Origin: Aquimarina mytili
GTDB lineage: Bacteria; Bacteroidota; Bacteroidia; Flavobacteriales; Flavobacteriaceae
NCBI RefSeq assembly: GCF_016735115.1
Contig: NZ_JAERQJ010000001.1
Location: 1,050,348 to 1,114,347 of the forward strand
Length of the DNA: 64,000 nucleotides
Direction of reading: 5' to 3'
Below are positions 26,658 through 35,506 of this stretch, one piece after another. The stretch's first letter is position 1. Every line of letters begins with the position of its first letter. A program made the position numbers and the translations under genes. Below the pieces are notes generated by a model, which had not been told where the DNA came from, searched no databases, and was given only the letters and a program-made list of their open reading frames with translations.

Positions 26658-27818
26658 ATGAAAAAACATCAATTATTATTAATTGTAATTGTTTTACAAC
26701 TTATTTACTCATTTACATACAGAGCACAAGCTCAAAATGAATCAGATTACTACCAGAGAGAAAGAAATTCCCCTTATCTAAGAGAAGGACCCTACCAAGT
26801 TGTGACCGATTCAAATTATACTATTTCTCCTAATATATTGGTGCATCGTCCTAATAATACAAAAAGAGGTCCTTTTCCGATAATGTTATTTCATCAAGGT
26901 GGTCCGGGTATTGTAACTCCAAGAAGTTATGATGTTTTTATGAAGCACTTAGCTTCTTATGGTTATGTAGTAGTAGTACAGGCTATTACATTTCCTCCGA
27001 ATCCATTGAGAGATGATATGAAATTGATTTTGGATTGGATAGAACAACAAGTTGCTGAGGGAGCAGATGGGTGGAGAGGCTATGTTGATACTTCAAAACT
27101 CATTGTGGGAGGGCATTCTTATGGAGGTGTCGTGGCTTCTTCATTTATTGTTAATCAACCAGAAAGAGCATTAGGTATTGTTTACTTTGCTTCTAATGCC
27201 GCACCAGCACCTTTGCACGCATTAGAAAATTTTAAAGGAAAAGTATTGATGATTGGTGGTTCGGAAGACACAGTTGCAAGTCCTGATGTACAGAATGAAA
27301 CTTTTGACAGATTTACTAGTACTTCTTGTAAAACGAATTTGTATATAGAAGGAGCAGACCATGGTGCTTTTGGTGTATATGATAGAGATTCACCTGGTAG
27401 TATTGGTAGAGAGAAAGCGACAGAATCAGTACGTCATTTTTTTGTCAGTTTTATGGATGCAAATTTTAAAAATAGTTTAAGAGGACTTTTTTACTTTTTT
27501 ATTCCCAGGCTCCAACCTAATACAGTAGCTAGCTTTACTTCTTCTTGCAACCCTTTTGAAAACGTTTTAGTTAAAGATGAATTAAATAATGTCACAGTGT
27601 ACCCTAATCCTGTTATGAACACCGATCTTAATATAAAAGTTAATGATGTAATCAAGTATAGTTATAAACTTCATGATGTCTGGGGTATGGAAAAGAAATC
27701 AGATACCAATATTATGGGAAATATCACTATACCTGTTGCTGAATTACCCAAGGGAATTTACTATATTACGGTAAGAGCAAAAGGAAAGAAAAAGGTAATA
27801 AAATTGAGAAAGAATTAA
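26658..27818 (+). CDS. Secreted alpha/beta hydrolase with T9SS sorting domain
   Basis: A 386-residue secreted hydrolase. A signal peptide (ends near AQAQ) precedes an alpha/beta hydrolase with the nucleophile Ser154 in GGHSYGGV, acid Asp204 in GGSEDTVAS and His235 in GADHGAFG, all in the right order and spacing. The oxyanion segment is MLFHQGGPG. The layout (PFPIMLFHQGG, LASYGYVVVVQ, VDTSKLIVGGHSYGG, KVLMIGG) matches the dienelactone-hydrolase/cutinase-like group that includes polyester hydrolases. The last 75 residues are a T9SS type A sorting domain (VYPNPVMNTDLN to LPKGIYYITV). The substrate is unproven. Confidence 0.88.
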   Translation: MKKHQLLLIVIVLQLIYSFTYRAQAQNESDYYQRERNSPYLREGPYQVVTDSNYTISPNILVHRPNNTKRGPFPIMLFHQGGPGIVTPRSYDVFMKHLASYGYVVVVQAITFPPNPLRDDMKLILDWIEQQVAEGADGWRGYVDTSKLIVGGHSYGGVVASSFIVNQPERALGIVYFASNAAPAPLHALENFKGKVLMIGGSEDTVASPDVQNETFDRFTSTSCKTNLYIEGADHGAFGVYDRDSPGSIGREKATESVRHFFVSFMDANFKNSLRGLFYFFIPRLQPNTVASFTSSCNPFENVLVKDELNNVTVYPNPVMNTDLNIKVNDVIKYSYKLHDVWGMEKKSDTNIMGNITIPVAELPKGIYYITVRAKGKKKVIKLRKN

Positions 27819-27830
27819 CACTTTTAATAC

Positions 27831-27866
27831 AATAAATCCATCTGTTCTATAATAGTTGGATTTATT
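27831..27866 (+). terminator. Terminator of the secreted hydrolase gene
   Basis: AATAAATCCA (27831-27840) pairs perfectly with TGGATTTATT (27857-27866) and is followed by a T-rich stretch; the loop is 16 bases. Confidence 0.65.
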
Positions 27867-27922
27867 TGTTTTAATCCACTCAAGATACCTGAACATGGAC
27901 TTTTTATTTTATTGTTTTATCG

Positions 27923-28771
27923 CTAAATAGTATCGAACCAGTTTAACGTTTTTATCCAAAGTGGATCTTGAAACTTTCGCCTAAAAAAACCAAAATGACC
28001 AATTTTATTTGTAGGAACCGAAGCTAATTTGATAATCTCTAGTTCTTTATCTGATTTTTCAAATTCCTCATGTATTCTTGTAATAGCCTTTTTGGTACCT
28101 ATAGGATCGTCTTCGATGCCTAAGGTTAGTAATTTATTGGTATAGTTGTCATAAAAAAAATGCATCCCGTTACTTTCCAATTGCCCTTTCATATCTACTT
28201 GCTTTCTTCGATTATGCCATTGGTCGATAACTCCTTTGGGTATATCTTCTAACATTCCTAGTTTTTTTCCAGGAAAGTAACCATAGATTCTGGTAATTGA
28301 GGGGAAAAAAATATGCCACAGAAAATATATTTTAGTTTTTTGATTTTTGGACCAATCTTTATAATAGGCCGTTTGTGCACCAATATTTATAACACCACTA
28401 ATAGCTGCATTCTTTTCTGTCATTCCTATAATAGTGCCACCTATACTATGGCCAAGAGTTACAATTTTATGTTCTGGAAATTCTTTTTTTGCAAAATCAA
28501 TAACAGCGGCAAAATCTTTTTGACCCCAATCTGCAAATGAAGCTTTAAACCCTCTTAGTTTTTTTGGTCGAGACTCCGCAATACCTCTATAATCATAGGT
28601 GATTACGTTATATCCATTATTTGCCATAAATATAGCATAATGATGATATAGTTTTTTGTCTACAGCAGTAGCTGAATTGACTATTAGGGTTTTATGTTTA
28701 TCAATTGACGGGTTACATCGGTATACCATGCTTGATAAAACATAGCCATCAATTGTGTGAATTTGTACCAT
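27923..28771 (-). CDS. Cytoplasmic alpha/beta hydrolase
   Basis: A serine hydrolase of about 282 residues with the nucleophile elbow in VTLGHSIGGT and the preceding strand YDYRGIAESRP; a late His (NKIGHFGFFR) can complete the triad. The start was set at the ATG at 28771 (MVQIHTIDG), because the longer reading begins in hydrophobic residues that are not part of the fold. It overlaps the end of the epimerase gene by 23 bases, so the two form an operon. No signal peptide is seen. The class is lipase/esterase-like; the substrate is unknown. Confidence 0.8.
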   Translation of the reverse strand: MVQIHTIDGYVLSSMVYRCNPSIDKHKTLIVNSATAVDKKLYHHYAIFMANNGYNVITYDYRGIAESRPKKLRGFKASFADWGQKDFAAVIDFAKKEFPEHKIVTLGHSIGGTIIGMTEKNAAISGVINIGAQTAYYKDWSKNQKTKIYFLWHIFFPSITRIYGYFPGKKLGMLEDIPKGVIDQWHNRRKQVDMKGQLESNGMHFFYDNYTNKLLTLGIEDDPIGTKKAITRIHEEFEKSDKELEIIKLASVPTNKIGHFGFFRRKFQDPLWIKTLNWFDTI

Positions 28772-29762
28772 CAATATAATTATTTTGTTCAAACCATGTT
28801 ATGGTTCTTTTGAGAGTCTCGTCAATAGATACTTTTGGCTCATATCCTAATTCATTTTTAGCCTTATCTCCGTTCAAAAATTGGCCTGCAGACATTACAG
28901 CTATTGCCGTATCGTCGAGTAGAGGTAATTTGCCCCCATATAACTTGTATTTTGTCATTTTAATTTTGGAAACCAGTTTTGCTAGCCCTAGAGGAACCTC
29001 TTTTGGCATCGTATCAATACCTGCGATAGTTATGATTTTCTGTATTAAATCTTCCATGGTGATATTTTCTCCAGTAATAAGATAACGATCACCTATATTA
29101 CCATCAATACATGCTGACAATAACCCTCGAGCTGCATCACCAGCATAAACAACATTTCTGTTTCCATTGACATAACCGGGTAAAGTTTGATTTACGGTGT
29201 TTGTAATAATACGCCCTGTTGAAGGTCCGTAATCGTATTCGCCAAAAGTCATAGAAGGTATTCCGATAACTATCGGAATACCTTTTTTTCCCGCTTCTCG
29301 GGCCATATTATCCATAAGCCATTTTACATGAACATATGCAGATTTACTTTTTGGACTAGCGGTATAGTATTCATCTTCATTGGCTATACCTTCCTTGGAT
29401 TTTGGAATTGCAATTGCCCCTCCAAGATATAATGCTTTTTTAACACCACTTTCTTTAACAGCATCGATAAAATTATTCATTTGGTGTTTTGCTATTTTGA
29501 TTTCCTCTTTAAGAGATTTAGGAACAGTAGGGTAGTAGGCACCACAATTTAGAACATAATCGAGATCTCTAAATGATTGGATAAGACTTTCTTTATCATT
29601 TAGATCGGCAATTTTGCTTTGGTATTTTAAATCGCTAATAGAGGATAGGTCTGAAGTAGTTCTATGTATTGCAATCAAAATATTTTCATGATTACTCTGA
29701 ATATGTTTAGCGACATGATGCCCTAACATTCCGGTGGCTCCTATAACTCCAATTTTTTTCAT
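28749..29762 (-). CDS. NAD(P)-dependent epimerase/dehydratase (extended SDR)
   Basis: A 337-residue extended short-chain dehydrogenase. The nucleotide-binding motif is IGVIGATGMLGHHVAKHI at the start; the catalytic Tyr and Lys sit in SAYVHVKW, with upstream LYLGGAIAI. The sequence is closest in style to dihydroflavonol-4-reductase-like and cinnamoyl-CoA-reductase-like enzymes of bacteria. It is the promoter-proximal gene of a pair with the alpha/beta hydrolase, suggesting joint work on an acyl or hydroxy compound, which is only an inference. Confidence 0.87.
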   Translation of the reverse strand: MKKIGVIGATGMLGHHVAKHIQSNHENILIAIHRTTSDLSSISDLKYQSKIADLNDKESLIQSFRDLDYVLNCGAYYPTVPKSLKEEIKIAKHQMNNFIDAVKESGVKKALYLGGAIAIPKSKEGIANEDEYYTASPKSKSAYVHVKWLMDNMAREAGKKGIPIVIGIPSMTFGEYDYGPSTGRIITNTVNQTLPGYVNGNRNVVYAGDAARGLLSACIDGNIGDRYLITGENITMEDLIQKIITIAGIDTMPKEVPLGLAKLVSKIKMTKYKLYGGKLPLLDDTAIAVMSAGQFLNGDKAKNELGYEPKVSIDETLKRTITWFEQNNYIDGTNSHN

Positions 29763-29794
29763 ATGGTTGGGCTATTACATTTCTTAATAAAAGA

Positions 29795-29819
29795 CATAGC
29801 ATCCTAACAGGATGCTATG
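29795..29819 (-). terminator. Terminator of the SRPBCC gene
   Basis: CATAGCATCCT / AGGATGCTATG, an 11-base perfect stem with an AAC loop, located after the 29844-30473 gene; on the minus strand it is followed by TCTTTTATT. Confidence 0.8.
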
Positions 29820-29843
29820 ATGTAATGTGTAAAAGTATGTATT

Positions 29844-30473
29844 TTAAGCTTCTTCTTGCTCCTGTTCTTGTTTTTGTTCTTGTTGCTGTTGTAGTTCAAG
29901 AGCTTTTTGCTTTTCTTCCTCTAGTTGTTTTTTATAGCTTTCTTCGCAGAGTTGTTTAAGTTTTGATAAACCATTACTCCAGGTATCACCCATTGCTTCT
30001 TCCATATCACTAAAAACCATCATTAAATTAAATGGATAAGGCATTTCACTATGAAAACCCCATGTGATTTTTGTCGCATCCGCTTCTTTCGCTAATTTTA
30101 TATATCCTTTAGCTTCGCTTTCATAAGGAGCGTAAAACTTTAAGTCGGTCTCAAATAGATTAGGAGCTTCCATCTTTGCTATAGTTTGACTTCCTTTACC
30201 AACATCTTTGACTTCGCTATCCCAACTAGCAGTAGCACCTATTTCTCCATCGGTTCCCGTCATTTCTTTTTTCATATTAGGATCTATATCATTCCAGGGA
30301 CTCCAATTGTCTAAATCCTCTAAACTATTTACATTTTCCCAGGCAGTTTCAATAGGAGTATTAACAGTGATAGATTTTTCATAGACCATTTCTTTAGATA
30401 CAAAAGCAGCTGCGATTAATACAATTGCTATAAGTATAATAAGTACGAGTACTATTTTTTTTAAAGCTTTCAT
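29844..30473 (-). CDS. SRPBCC (polyketide cyclase-like) protein with membrane anchor
   Basis: A 209-residue protein: an N-terminal hydrophobic helix (about residues 5-25), then an SRPBCC/START-like ligand-binding domain (YEKSITVNTPIETAWENV, NWSPWNDIDPNMKKEM, KITWGFHSEM). It ends in a low-complexity tail of Gln, Glu and Lys from about residue 180. The start was set at the ATG at 30473, since the upstream part reads as non-coding Asn-rich sequence. Such proteins bind hydrophobic small molecules. The Q/E tail is prone to length change but its function is unknown. Confidence 0.83.
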   Translation of the reverse strand: MKALKKIVLVLIILIAIVLIAAAFVSKEMVYEKSITVNTPIETAWENVNSLEDLDNWSPWNDIDPNMKKEMTGTDGEIGATASWDSEVKDVGKGSQTIAKMEAPNLFETDLKFYAPYESEAKGYIKLAKEADATKITWGFHSEMPYPFNLMMVFSDMEEAMGDTWSNGLSKLKQLCEESYKKQLEEEKQKALELQQQQEQKQEQEQEEA

Positions 30474-30621
30474 AAGGTTGCTATTTATTTTGTTATTTAT
30501 TGAGTTGTTAACCAAAAAGTTACTTTTGGTTTGTAGTAAATTTATTGATTTTTCTTACATCTTTCAAATTTGTGCGCGGTAAGCCTTCTGTTGGGCAATA
30601 GATTATGGGTATATACAACAA

Positions 30622-30651
30622 AAAAATCCAACCACATTGGGTTGGATTTTT
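30622..30651. terminator. Terminator between outer-membrane protein and SRPBCC genes
   Basis: AAAAATCCAAC / GTTGGATTTTT stem with short loop; the flanking A and T runs fit use on the minus strand after the gene at 30681. Confidence 0.75.
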
Positions 30652-30680
30652 AGTATACTAAAATTATTGAACAGTATATC

Positions 30681-31946
30681 TTAGAAAATACTATAACCTA
30701 CTATAATCGAGGTGATTGGGTATTTTGCTTCACGATTAACAAAGCTACTCAGCAAATCTCTATTAGTATTATATCTAAACTCTACACTGTATTTGCTTTT
30801 ATAGTTAAATCCGATACCTAGTCCAAAATTACCTTTGCTCGAGAGTTCTAAACTGTTTTCTGTAACAGAAGTTCTGCCTGTGAGATTATTAGTGATTGTC
30901 TCTTTTCTATCAAGTTTTGAATTTACGTCTATATCGATGACATATGCTCCTGTTATAAATAAACTGGAGAAATTGTTAATAAAAATATAGTGCCTTAAAC
31001 CGATAGGCAATTCTATCGATTTATAATCAATGCTTGCATTTAACAATCTACTATTACCAGAAAAAGATTGATCTTGTATTACTACTTCTGCATCCGATTG
31101 AAAATATTGATATGTAGGTTCTATAAATAGTCCCCATTTTCCTTTATTGAAAGGTAAAATATACTCTGCCTCGATACCCAAACTAAAGTTTTGTTTGCTC
31201 CCAAAGTCATAAACCCTTAGAGTTTCATCACGCTCTTCAAGTTTCAAAGAAGCAAGATTCATTCGGGGTCTTATTGTCAGATTAAATGAACCCTCATTTT
31301 GATTTTTCTCATAAAGAACAGCTTCGACATCTGGATTACTACATGTGTTGTAATCAACAAATAAGTTTATCATTTGATTTTTATAATATCGAAGTGCTTC
31401 TACCTTTTTAAGAGATATTTTATCACATTTTAGAGTGTTCCATAGCTGTTGTTTATATCTTGTGTTTTTCCCAATTTCGCTTTGCGATACTTTATACCTT
31501 TTATAGATCAGTTGTTCAATAGGTTTATCTTCTGTTTTAAAGAAAAATTTTCGCAAAGTTTGATTTTCATATAGATATAGATTTGCTTTTCCTTCAACCA
31601 GTACTTTTAGAAAAAGTGTTTCAAGTTGAAACTCAGGGTTTCTATCTGTACTTAAATTATCTATTTCTTCTTTTGATTTATCTATATTGACCTGGTGTTT
31701 TTGGTATTTTGATTTACCAATAATTCCGAATTCTTTAATTGTACGTATGGTTTCAGATTTTGATTCAGCATCTTCAGAGGTTTTATATTCAATTTGAGTA
31801 GGATTGTTTTTCCAATCCATGTTTTTGATTAGGCATTCAACTTTTTCTCCTGCATTCGTAATAAAGTAACCGCTTTCAAATTTAATTTGAGCTTGACTAT
31901 AATAGCTCAAAAGTAAAAACAGTATGGTTAATGTTTGTTTGTTCAT
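30681..31946 (-). CDS. Outer-membrane beta-barrel protein of unknown function
   Basis: About 421 residues with a signal peptide (cleaved after SYYSQAQ), an N-terminal soluble part of around 180 residues with a Cys pair (CLIKN and CDKISLKK), and a C-terminal half of alternating beta-strands ending in Phe (SIIVGYSIF), as in porin-like barrels. ATG at 31946 begins the signal peptide; an in-frame ATG four codons earlier is also possible. I do not recognise a specific family; it fits Bacteroidetes proteins with an outer-membrane beta-barrel domain. It has its own terminator. Confidence 0.7.
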   Translation of the reverse strand: MNKQTLTILFLLLSYYSQAQIKFESGYFITNAGEKVECLIKNMDWKNNPTQIEYKTSEDAESKSETIRTIKEFGIIGKSKYQKHQVNIDKSKEEIDNLSTDRNPEFQLETLFLKVLVEGKANLYLYENQTLRKFFFKTEDKPIEQLIYKRYKVSQSEIGKNTRYKQQLWNTLKCDKISLKKVEALRYYKNQMINLFVDYNTCSNPDVEAVLYEKNQNEGSFNLTIRPRMNLASLKLEERDETLRVYDFGSKQNFSLGIEAEYILPFNKGKWGLFIEPTYQYFQSDAEVVIQDQSFSGNSRLLNASIDYKSIELPIGLRHYIFINNFSSLFITGAYVIDIDVNSKLDRKETITNNLTGRTSVTENSLELSSKGNFGLGIGFNYKSKYSVEFRYNTNRDLLSSFVNREAKYPITSIIVGYSIF

Positions 31947-32116
31947 TGATTTTGACATTTTAACGTTTTAATATATAATATAGGTGTCATAACACAGCAA
32001 ATCTTACCTAGCTATCGACATTTTTTTTGTTTTGATTTTTTTATCATGAATTTTTGAGCTGCTTGGACAGCTCACGATCTTCTCTCTATTTTTAATTTTG
32101 TGCAAAGCAAAAAAAA

Positions 32117-32148
32117 TCCAGTCTCATTTAATGAAACTGGAAAAATTT
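32117..32148 (-). terminator. Terminator of dnaN
   Basis: TCCAGTCTCAT / ATGAAACTGGA (32117-32127 and 32131-32141, one mismatch) with A- and T-rich flanks, just after the minus-strand dnaN gene. Confidence 0.75.
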
Positions 32149-32165
32149 AGATATGAAATTATTTC

Positions 32166-33284
32166 TTAGTTATTCAACATCACGGGCATAACCAGCATGG
32201 TTACATGTTCTCCCTCGTCTAAGCCATCGACAGGTGTAAGTATTCCTGCTCTATTTGGTAATGACATTTCTAACTGTACATCATCAGCATTTAGGTTATT
32301 AAGCATTTCGCTCAAAAAACGTGAGTTAAATCCGATTTGCATATCATCACCATGATAATCACAGGTTAATCGCTCTTCAGCTTTATTAGAATAGTCAATA
32401 TCTTCTGCAGATACATTAAGCTCTGCTCCAGCAATTTTTAGACGTATTTGATGCGTTGTTTTATTGGAGAAAATAGATACTCTTCGCACAGAATTTAAAA
32501 ACTGGGTACGTGCAATAGTAAGTTTATTAGGATTCTCTTTCGGGATTACAGCTTCATAATTGGGGTATTTACCATCAATTAATCTACAGATTAGTTGTGT
32601 CTCGTCAAAAGTGAACTTTGCATTCGATTCGTTATACTCGATCAATACTTCACTGTCACTTCCTGCTAAAATACCTTTTAATAAATTCAGAGGTTTTTTT
32701 GGCATTATAAACTCTGCCGATTGCGATGCTTTAACATCTTCACGACTATATTTTACTAATTTATGAGCATCTGTGGCCACAAAAGTTAGTCCTTCTGTAG
32801 AGAATTGAAAAAAGACACCACTCATTACGGGTCTTAAATCATCATTACCAGTTGCAAAAATGGTCTTACTAACAGCAGTTGCTAAAATATCTCCTAATAA
32901 TGTCGTTGCACTTGGATCTTCTAGTTCTACTGCTTTTGGAAACTCTTCACCATCTGCATATGCTAAGGCATATTTACCATGATTTGAGCTAATTTCTACA
33001 GTGCTATTATCTCCAGAAACAAAAGTTAGAGGTTGCTCTGGAAAAGTTTTAAGTGTTTCAAGAAGTAATTTGGCCGGTACTGCAATAGTTCCTTGATCAG
33101 AAGATTCTACTTCTAACTTTGCAGACATCGTAGTTTCTAGGTCTGATGCAGAAACGGTTAATGAGTTGTTATCTAATTCGAACAAGAAGTTATCTAAAAT
33201 AGGTAAGGTGTTACTATTATTAATGACCCCTCCTAATACTTGTAATTGCTTTAATAAGTATGAACTGGATACTATAAATTTCAT
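32166..33284 (-). CDS. dnaN: DNA polymerase III beta sliding clamp DnaN
   Basis: A 372-residue clamp made of three similar domains. The start MKFIVSSSYLLKQLQVLGGV, the internal NTLPILDNFLFEL, SGVFFQFSTEGLTFVATDAHKL and the end EGEHVTMLVMPVMLNN are family landmarks. It tethers DNA polymerase to the template. No dnaA or recF is adjacent, so this is not the standard origin arrangement, as is common in Bacteroidetes. Confidence 0.97.
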   Translation of the reverse strand: MKFIVSSSYLLKQLQVLGGVINNSNTLPILDNFLFELDNNSLTVSASDLETTMSAKLEVESSDQGTIAVPAKLLLETLKTFPEQPLTFVSGDNSTVEISSNHGKYALAYADGEEFPKAVELEDPSATTLLGDILATAVSKTIFATGNDDLRPVMSGVFFQFSTEGLTFVATDAHKLVKYSREDVKASQSAEFIMPKKPLNLLKGILAGSDSEVLIEYNESNAKFTFDETQLICRLIDGKYPNYEAVIPKENPNKLTIARTQFLNSVRRVSIFSNKTTHQIRLKIAGAELNVSAEDIDYSNKAEERLTCDYHGDDMQIGFNSRFLSEMLNNLNADDVQLEMSLPNRAGILTPVDGLDEGEHVTMLVMPVMLNN

Positions 33285-33500
33285 CTGTTTTTCTTTATTG
33301 TTTATTAGTTGTCAGATGAAATTCGCCTCAATAGACCGTAGTTAAACATTACCAGGATCCTATCGGCTCATTTCATAAGTGTGTGACTAGTTTTGTACAG
33401 TTTTACGCAAATATAATTGTAATCTATAAGGAATAGTGTATTCAAAAAACCATAGTTATTAACAAACCTAAAGGAGTTATTGACTATCTTGAATATTTAC

Positions 33501-33533
33501 GAATTGCGAATTGCGAATTGCGAATTGCGAATT
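33501..33533. repeat. Heptamer tandem repeat GAATTGC (4.7 copies)
   Basis: GAATTGC occurs four times head to tail (33501-33528), then GAATT. The last repeat overlaps the stop codon of the minus-strand DinB-like gene. A degenerate heptamer tract of related sequence (TTACGAA-like units) is near 48269-48289, beside purB. Confidence 0.9.
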
Positions 33534-34110
33534 AAGGTTTGGAGCCGTCATCCATAAGTTTATCCGTATAATGTGCTTTATGTTTTGGTGTAGAAAAACG
33601 CTCTTTATTATAAGATGCCGATTTACCTTTAGGAATTGATAAACTTTGCCATTCTTCATTTTTTATCATTTTTCCGATAAAGACAATCTGCCCAATGTGA
33701 TATGCATAATGTGCTAATTGTCTATTTATAGCTTCGGTGATCGAGTGTTCTATATTTCGAATGTATACAGGTTGATCAAAATTAGTTGAATTGATACTTT
33801 CCAGAGCTTCAAATAGACATTGCCAACCTTCTTCCCATTTTAACATGAGTTCTTCTTTTGCTTTAATGTCATCTTCAAACTCAGCATCCCGCTCTCGCCA
33901 TTCTTTTTCACCATCAGAGGTTAAGAAATCCGTCCATCGTGATTTCATGTTTCCCCATAGGTGTTTTACAATAATGGCTATACTATTACTCTCGTTATTA
34001 TACTGCCAAAAGAGTTTTTGACCTGGTAGCTGATCCATAGTTTTTTCACCTAAGGATTTATAGTATTTAAATTGTTTTAGTATTCCTTCAAGATAGGCTT
34101 CAGTATTCAT
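33532..34110 (-). CDS. DinB-like metal-binding protein (DUF1572)
   Basis: A 192-residue four-helix protein of the DinB/DUF1572 family. The putative metal-binding His residues are visible in IVKHLWGNM, NRQLAHYAYHIGQIVFIGKM and the N-terminal helix. Members resemble bacillithiol/glutathione S-transferase-like DinB enzymes, but the thiol partner is unknown here. Its 3' end overlaps a GAATTGC heptamer array. No operon partner is evident. Confidence 0.82.
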   Translation of the reverse strand: MNTEAYLEGILKQFKYYKSLGEKTMDQLPGQKLFWQYNNESNSIAIIVKHLWGNMKSRWTDFLTSDGEKEWRERDAEFEDDIKAKEELMLKWEEGWQCLFEALESINSTNFDQPVYIRNIEHSITEAINRQLAHYAYHIGQIVFIGKMIKNEEWQSLSIPKGKSASYNKERFSTPKHKAHYTDKLMDDGSKP

Positions 34111-34190
34111 TGGTTTGTGCTTTTATTCTAAAGATACTTATTTTTCACACGTTCATGATATATTATGGGGATTGTATTTTGATAGCGAAA

Positions 34191-34414
34191 CCTTCCTGCA
34201 TGCTGCAGGGAGTTTTCATCACTACAACAAAACCTTCCTGCATGCTGCAGGGCGTTTTCGTTACTACAACAAAACCTTCCTGCATGTTGCAGGGCGTTTT
34301 CGTTACTACAACAAAACCTTCCTGCATGTTGCAGGGCGTTTTCGTTACTACAACAAAACCTTCCTGCATGTTACAGGACGTTTTCGTTATTATAATAAAG
34401 CCTTAAGCAATGGA
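34191..34414. repeat. 42-base tandem repeat, five copies and a degenerate sixth
   Basis: CCTTCCTGCATG starts recur at 34191, 34233, 34275, 34317 and 34359, exactly 42 bases apart, with a decayed sixth at 34401. Each unit holds the inverted repeat CCTGCA-TGY-TGCAGG, flanked by AAAAC and GTTTT, so a hairpin forms in every unit. Because 42 is divisible by three, several frames stay open and give spurious 14-residue repeat proteins. There are no unique spacers, so this is not a CRISPR array. It lies between the 3' end of btuC and the DinB-like gene. Confidence 0.95.
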
Positions 34415-34435
34415 TATTTCCCTTGAAATAAGAGT

Positions 34436-35506
34436 TTAGAATAACATTTTACGTTTTCTCACTAACAACCATATTACAACGGGGGCTCCAATTAATGAGG
34501 TTATGGCATTAATGGGCAAAGTATATTCGCTAGATGGTAATTGCGCTATACTATCACATATAAGCATTATAATACTACCAATTAGTACTACTGCAGGAAT
34601 TAATGTTTTATGATTCGAGGTATGAAACAATTGCCTGGTAAGATGCGGTACTGCTAGCCCAATAAATGCAATAGGACCTGCAAAGGCAGTACTGCTACCA
34701 GCTAATAACCCAGTAGCAATAATGATGGTAAAACGACTGGTTTTGATGTTTAATCCTAGACTACGAGCGTAGTTTTCTCCTAAAAGTAAGGTGTTTAATG
34801 GTTTAATTGAAGCAACAGAAAGTAACATCCCTAAGAATGAGATACCAAAAAATATAAGAACATCTAACCAAGATAAGTTACCAAGACTTCCAAATCCCCA
34901 GAAAACATATTGTTGTAATTGATCAGCAGGAGCAAAGTAGGAGAGTACACTTACAATAGCGGAAGTAATACTACCAAACATAAGCCCTATAATTAGTATT
35001 GCCATAGTATCTCTTACTTTTATAGACATGAGCATCACGGCAAATAGTACCAAAACACTTCCTAAGCTGGCGGCAATAACCAACCCCCATTTAGAAACCA
35101 AAAAGCTGGAGAAGGTTGCACCGGCAAAAGTACTACCCAATATTAATAAAGCTACCCCTAGAGTTGATCCTGAGCTAATACCTAAAACAAAAGGACCGGC
35201 CAAAGGATTTCTAAATAAAGTTTGCATTAATAAACCCGAAACGCCTAAGCCGCTACCTACAATAATTGCGGTAAGTGCTTTTGGTAATCGGTAATCTACA
35301 ATGATATGTCTCCAGGATTCTTTTTCTACAGGTCCACCAATTAGACTGCTTAAGGTATCTATCCAAGGAATAAAAACAGAACCTAAGCTTATGTTGGCAA
35401 TAAAACAAATGAGCATGAATACAGTAATACCTGCAAAAACCTTCTTATATGATTTGTTTGGGGTCAAATTACTTAAGTTTTTCGAAAAAATAAGGTTCGT
35501 AATCAA
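34436..35506 (-). CDS. btuC: Cobalamin/iron-chelate ABC permease BtuC
   Basis: A 356-residue FecCD/BtuC permease with about ten membrane helices; family motifs are DYRLPKALTAIIVGSGLGVSG, FRNPLAGPFVLGISSG and GPIAFIGLAVPHLTRQL. It carries corrinoid delivered by BtuF across the inner membrane. The start is not ATG: the frame opens with TTG at 35506, overlapping btuF, and another TTG at 35467 lies just after the btuF stop; the choice is open. Normally a BtuD ATPase gene follows; here the 42-base repeat array does, and no cognate ATPase is visible in the window. Confidence 0.87.
   Translation of the reverse strand: MITNLIFSKNLSNLTPNKSYKKVFAGITVFMLICFIANISLGSVFIPWIDTLSSLIGGPVEKESWRHIIVDYRLPKALTAIIVGSGLGVSGLLMQTLFRNPLAGPFVLGISSGSTLGVALLILGSTFAGATFSSFLVSKWGLVIAASLGSVLVLFAVMLMSIKVRDTMAILIIGLMFGSITSAIVSVLSYFAPADQLQQYVFWGFGSLGNLSWLDVLIFFGISFLGMLLSVASIKPLNTLLLGENYARSLGLNIKTSRFTIIIATGLLAGSSTAFAGPIAFIGLAVPHLTRQLFHTSNHKTLIPAVVLIGSIIMLICDSIAQLPSSEYTLPINAITSLIGAPVVIWLLVRKRKMLF

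Noticed and set aside
34191..34414. CRISPR array
   Set aside because: Units are contiguous and near identical with no unique spacers, and no cas genes are present.
34110..34426. Open frames of 98, 103 and 68 residues on both strands with 14-residue repeats
   Set aside because: They arise because the 42-base repeat unit is divisible by three; no start context or protein fold supports them.
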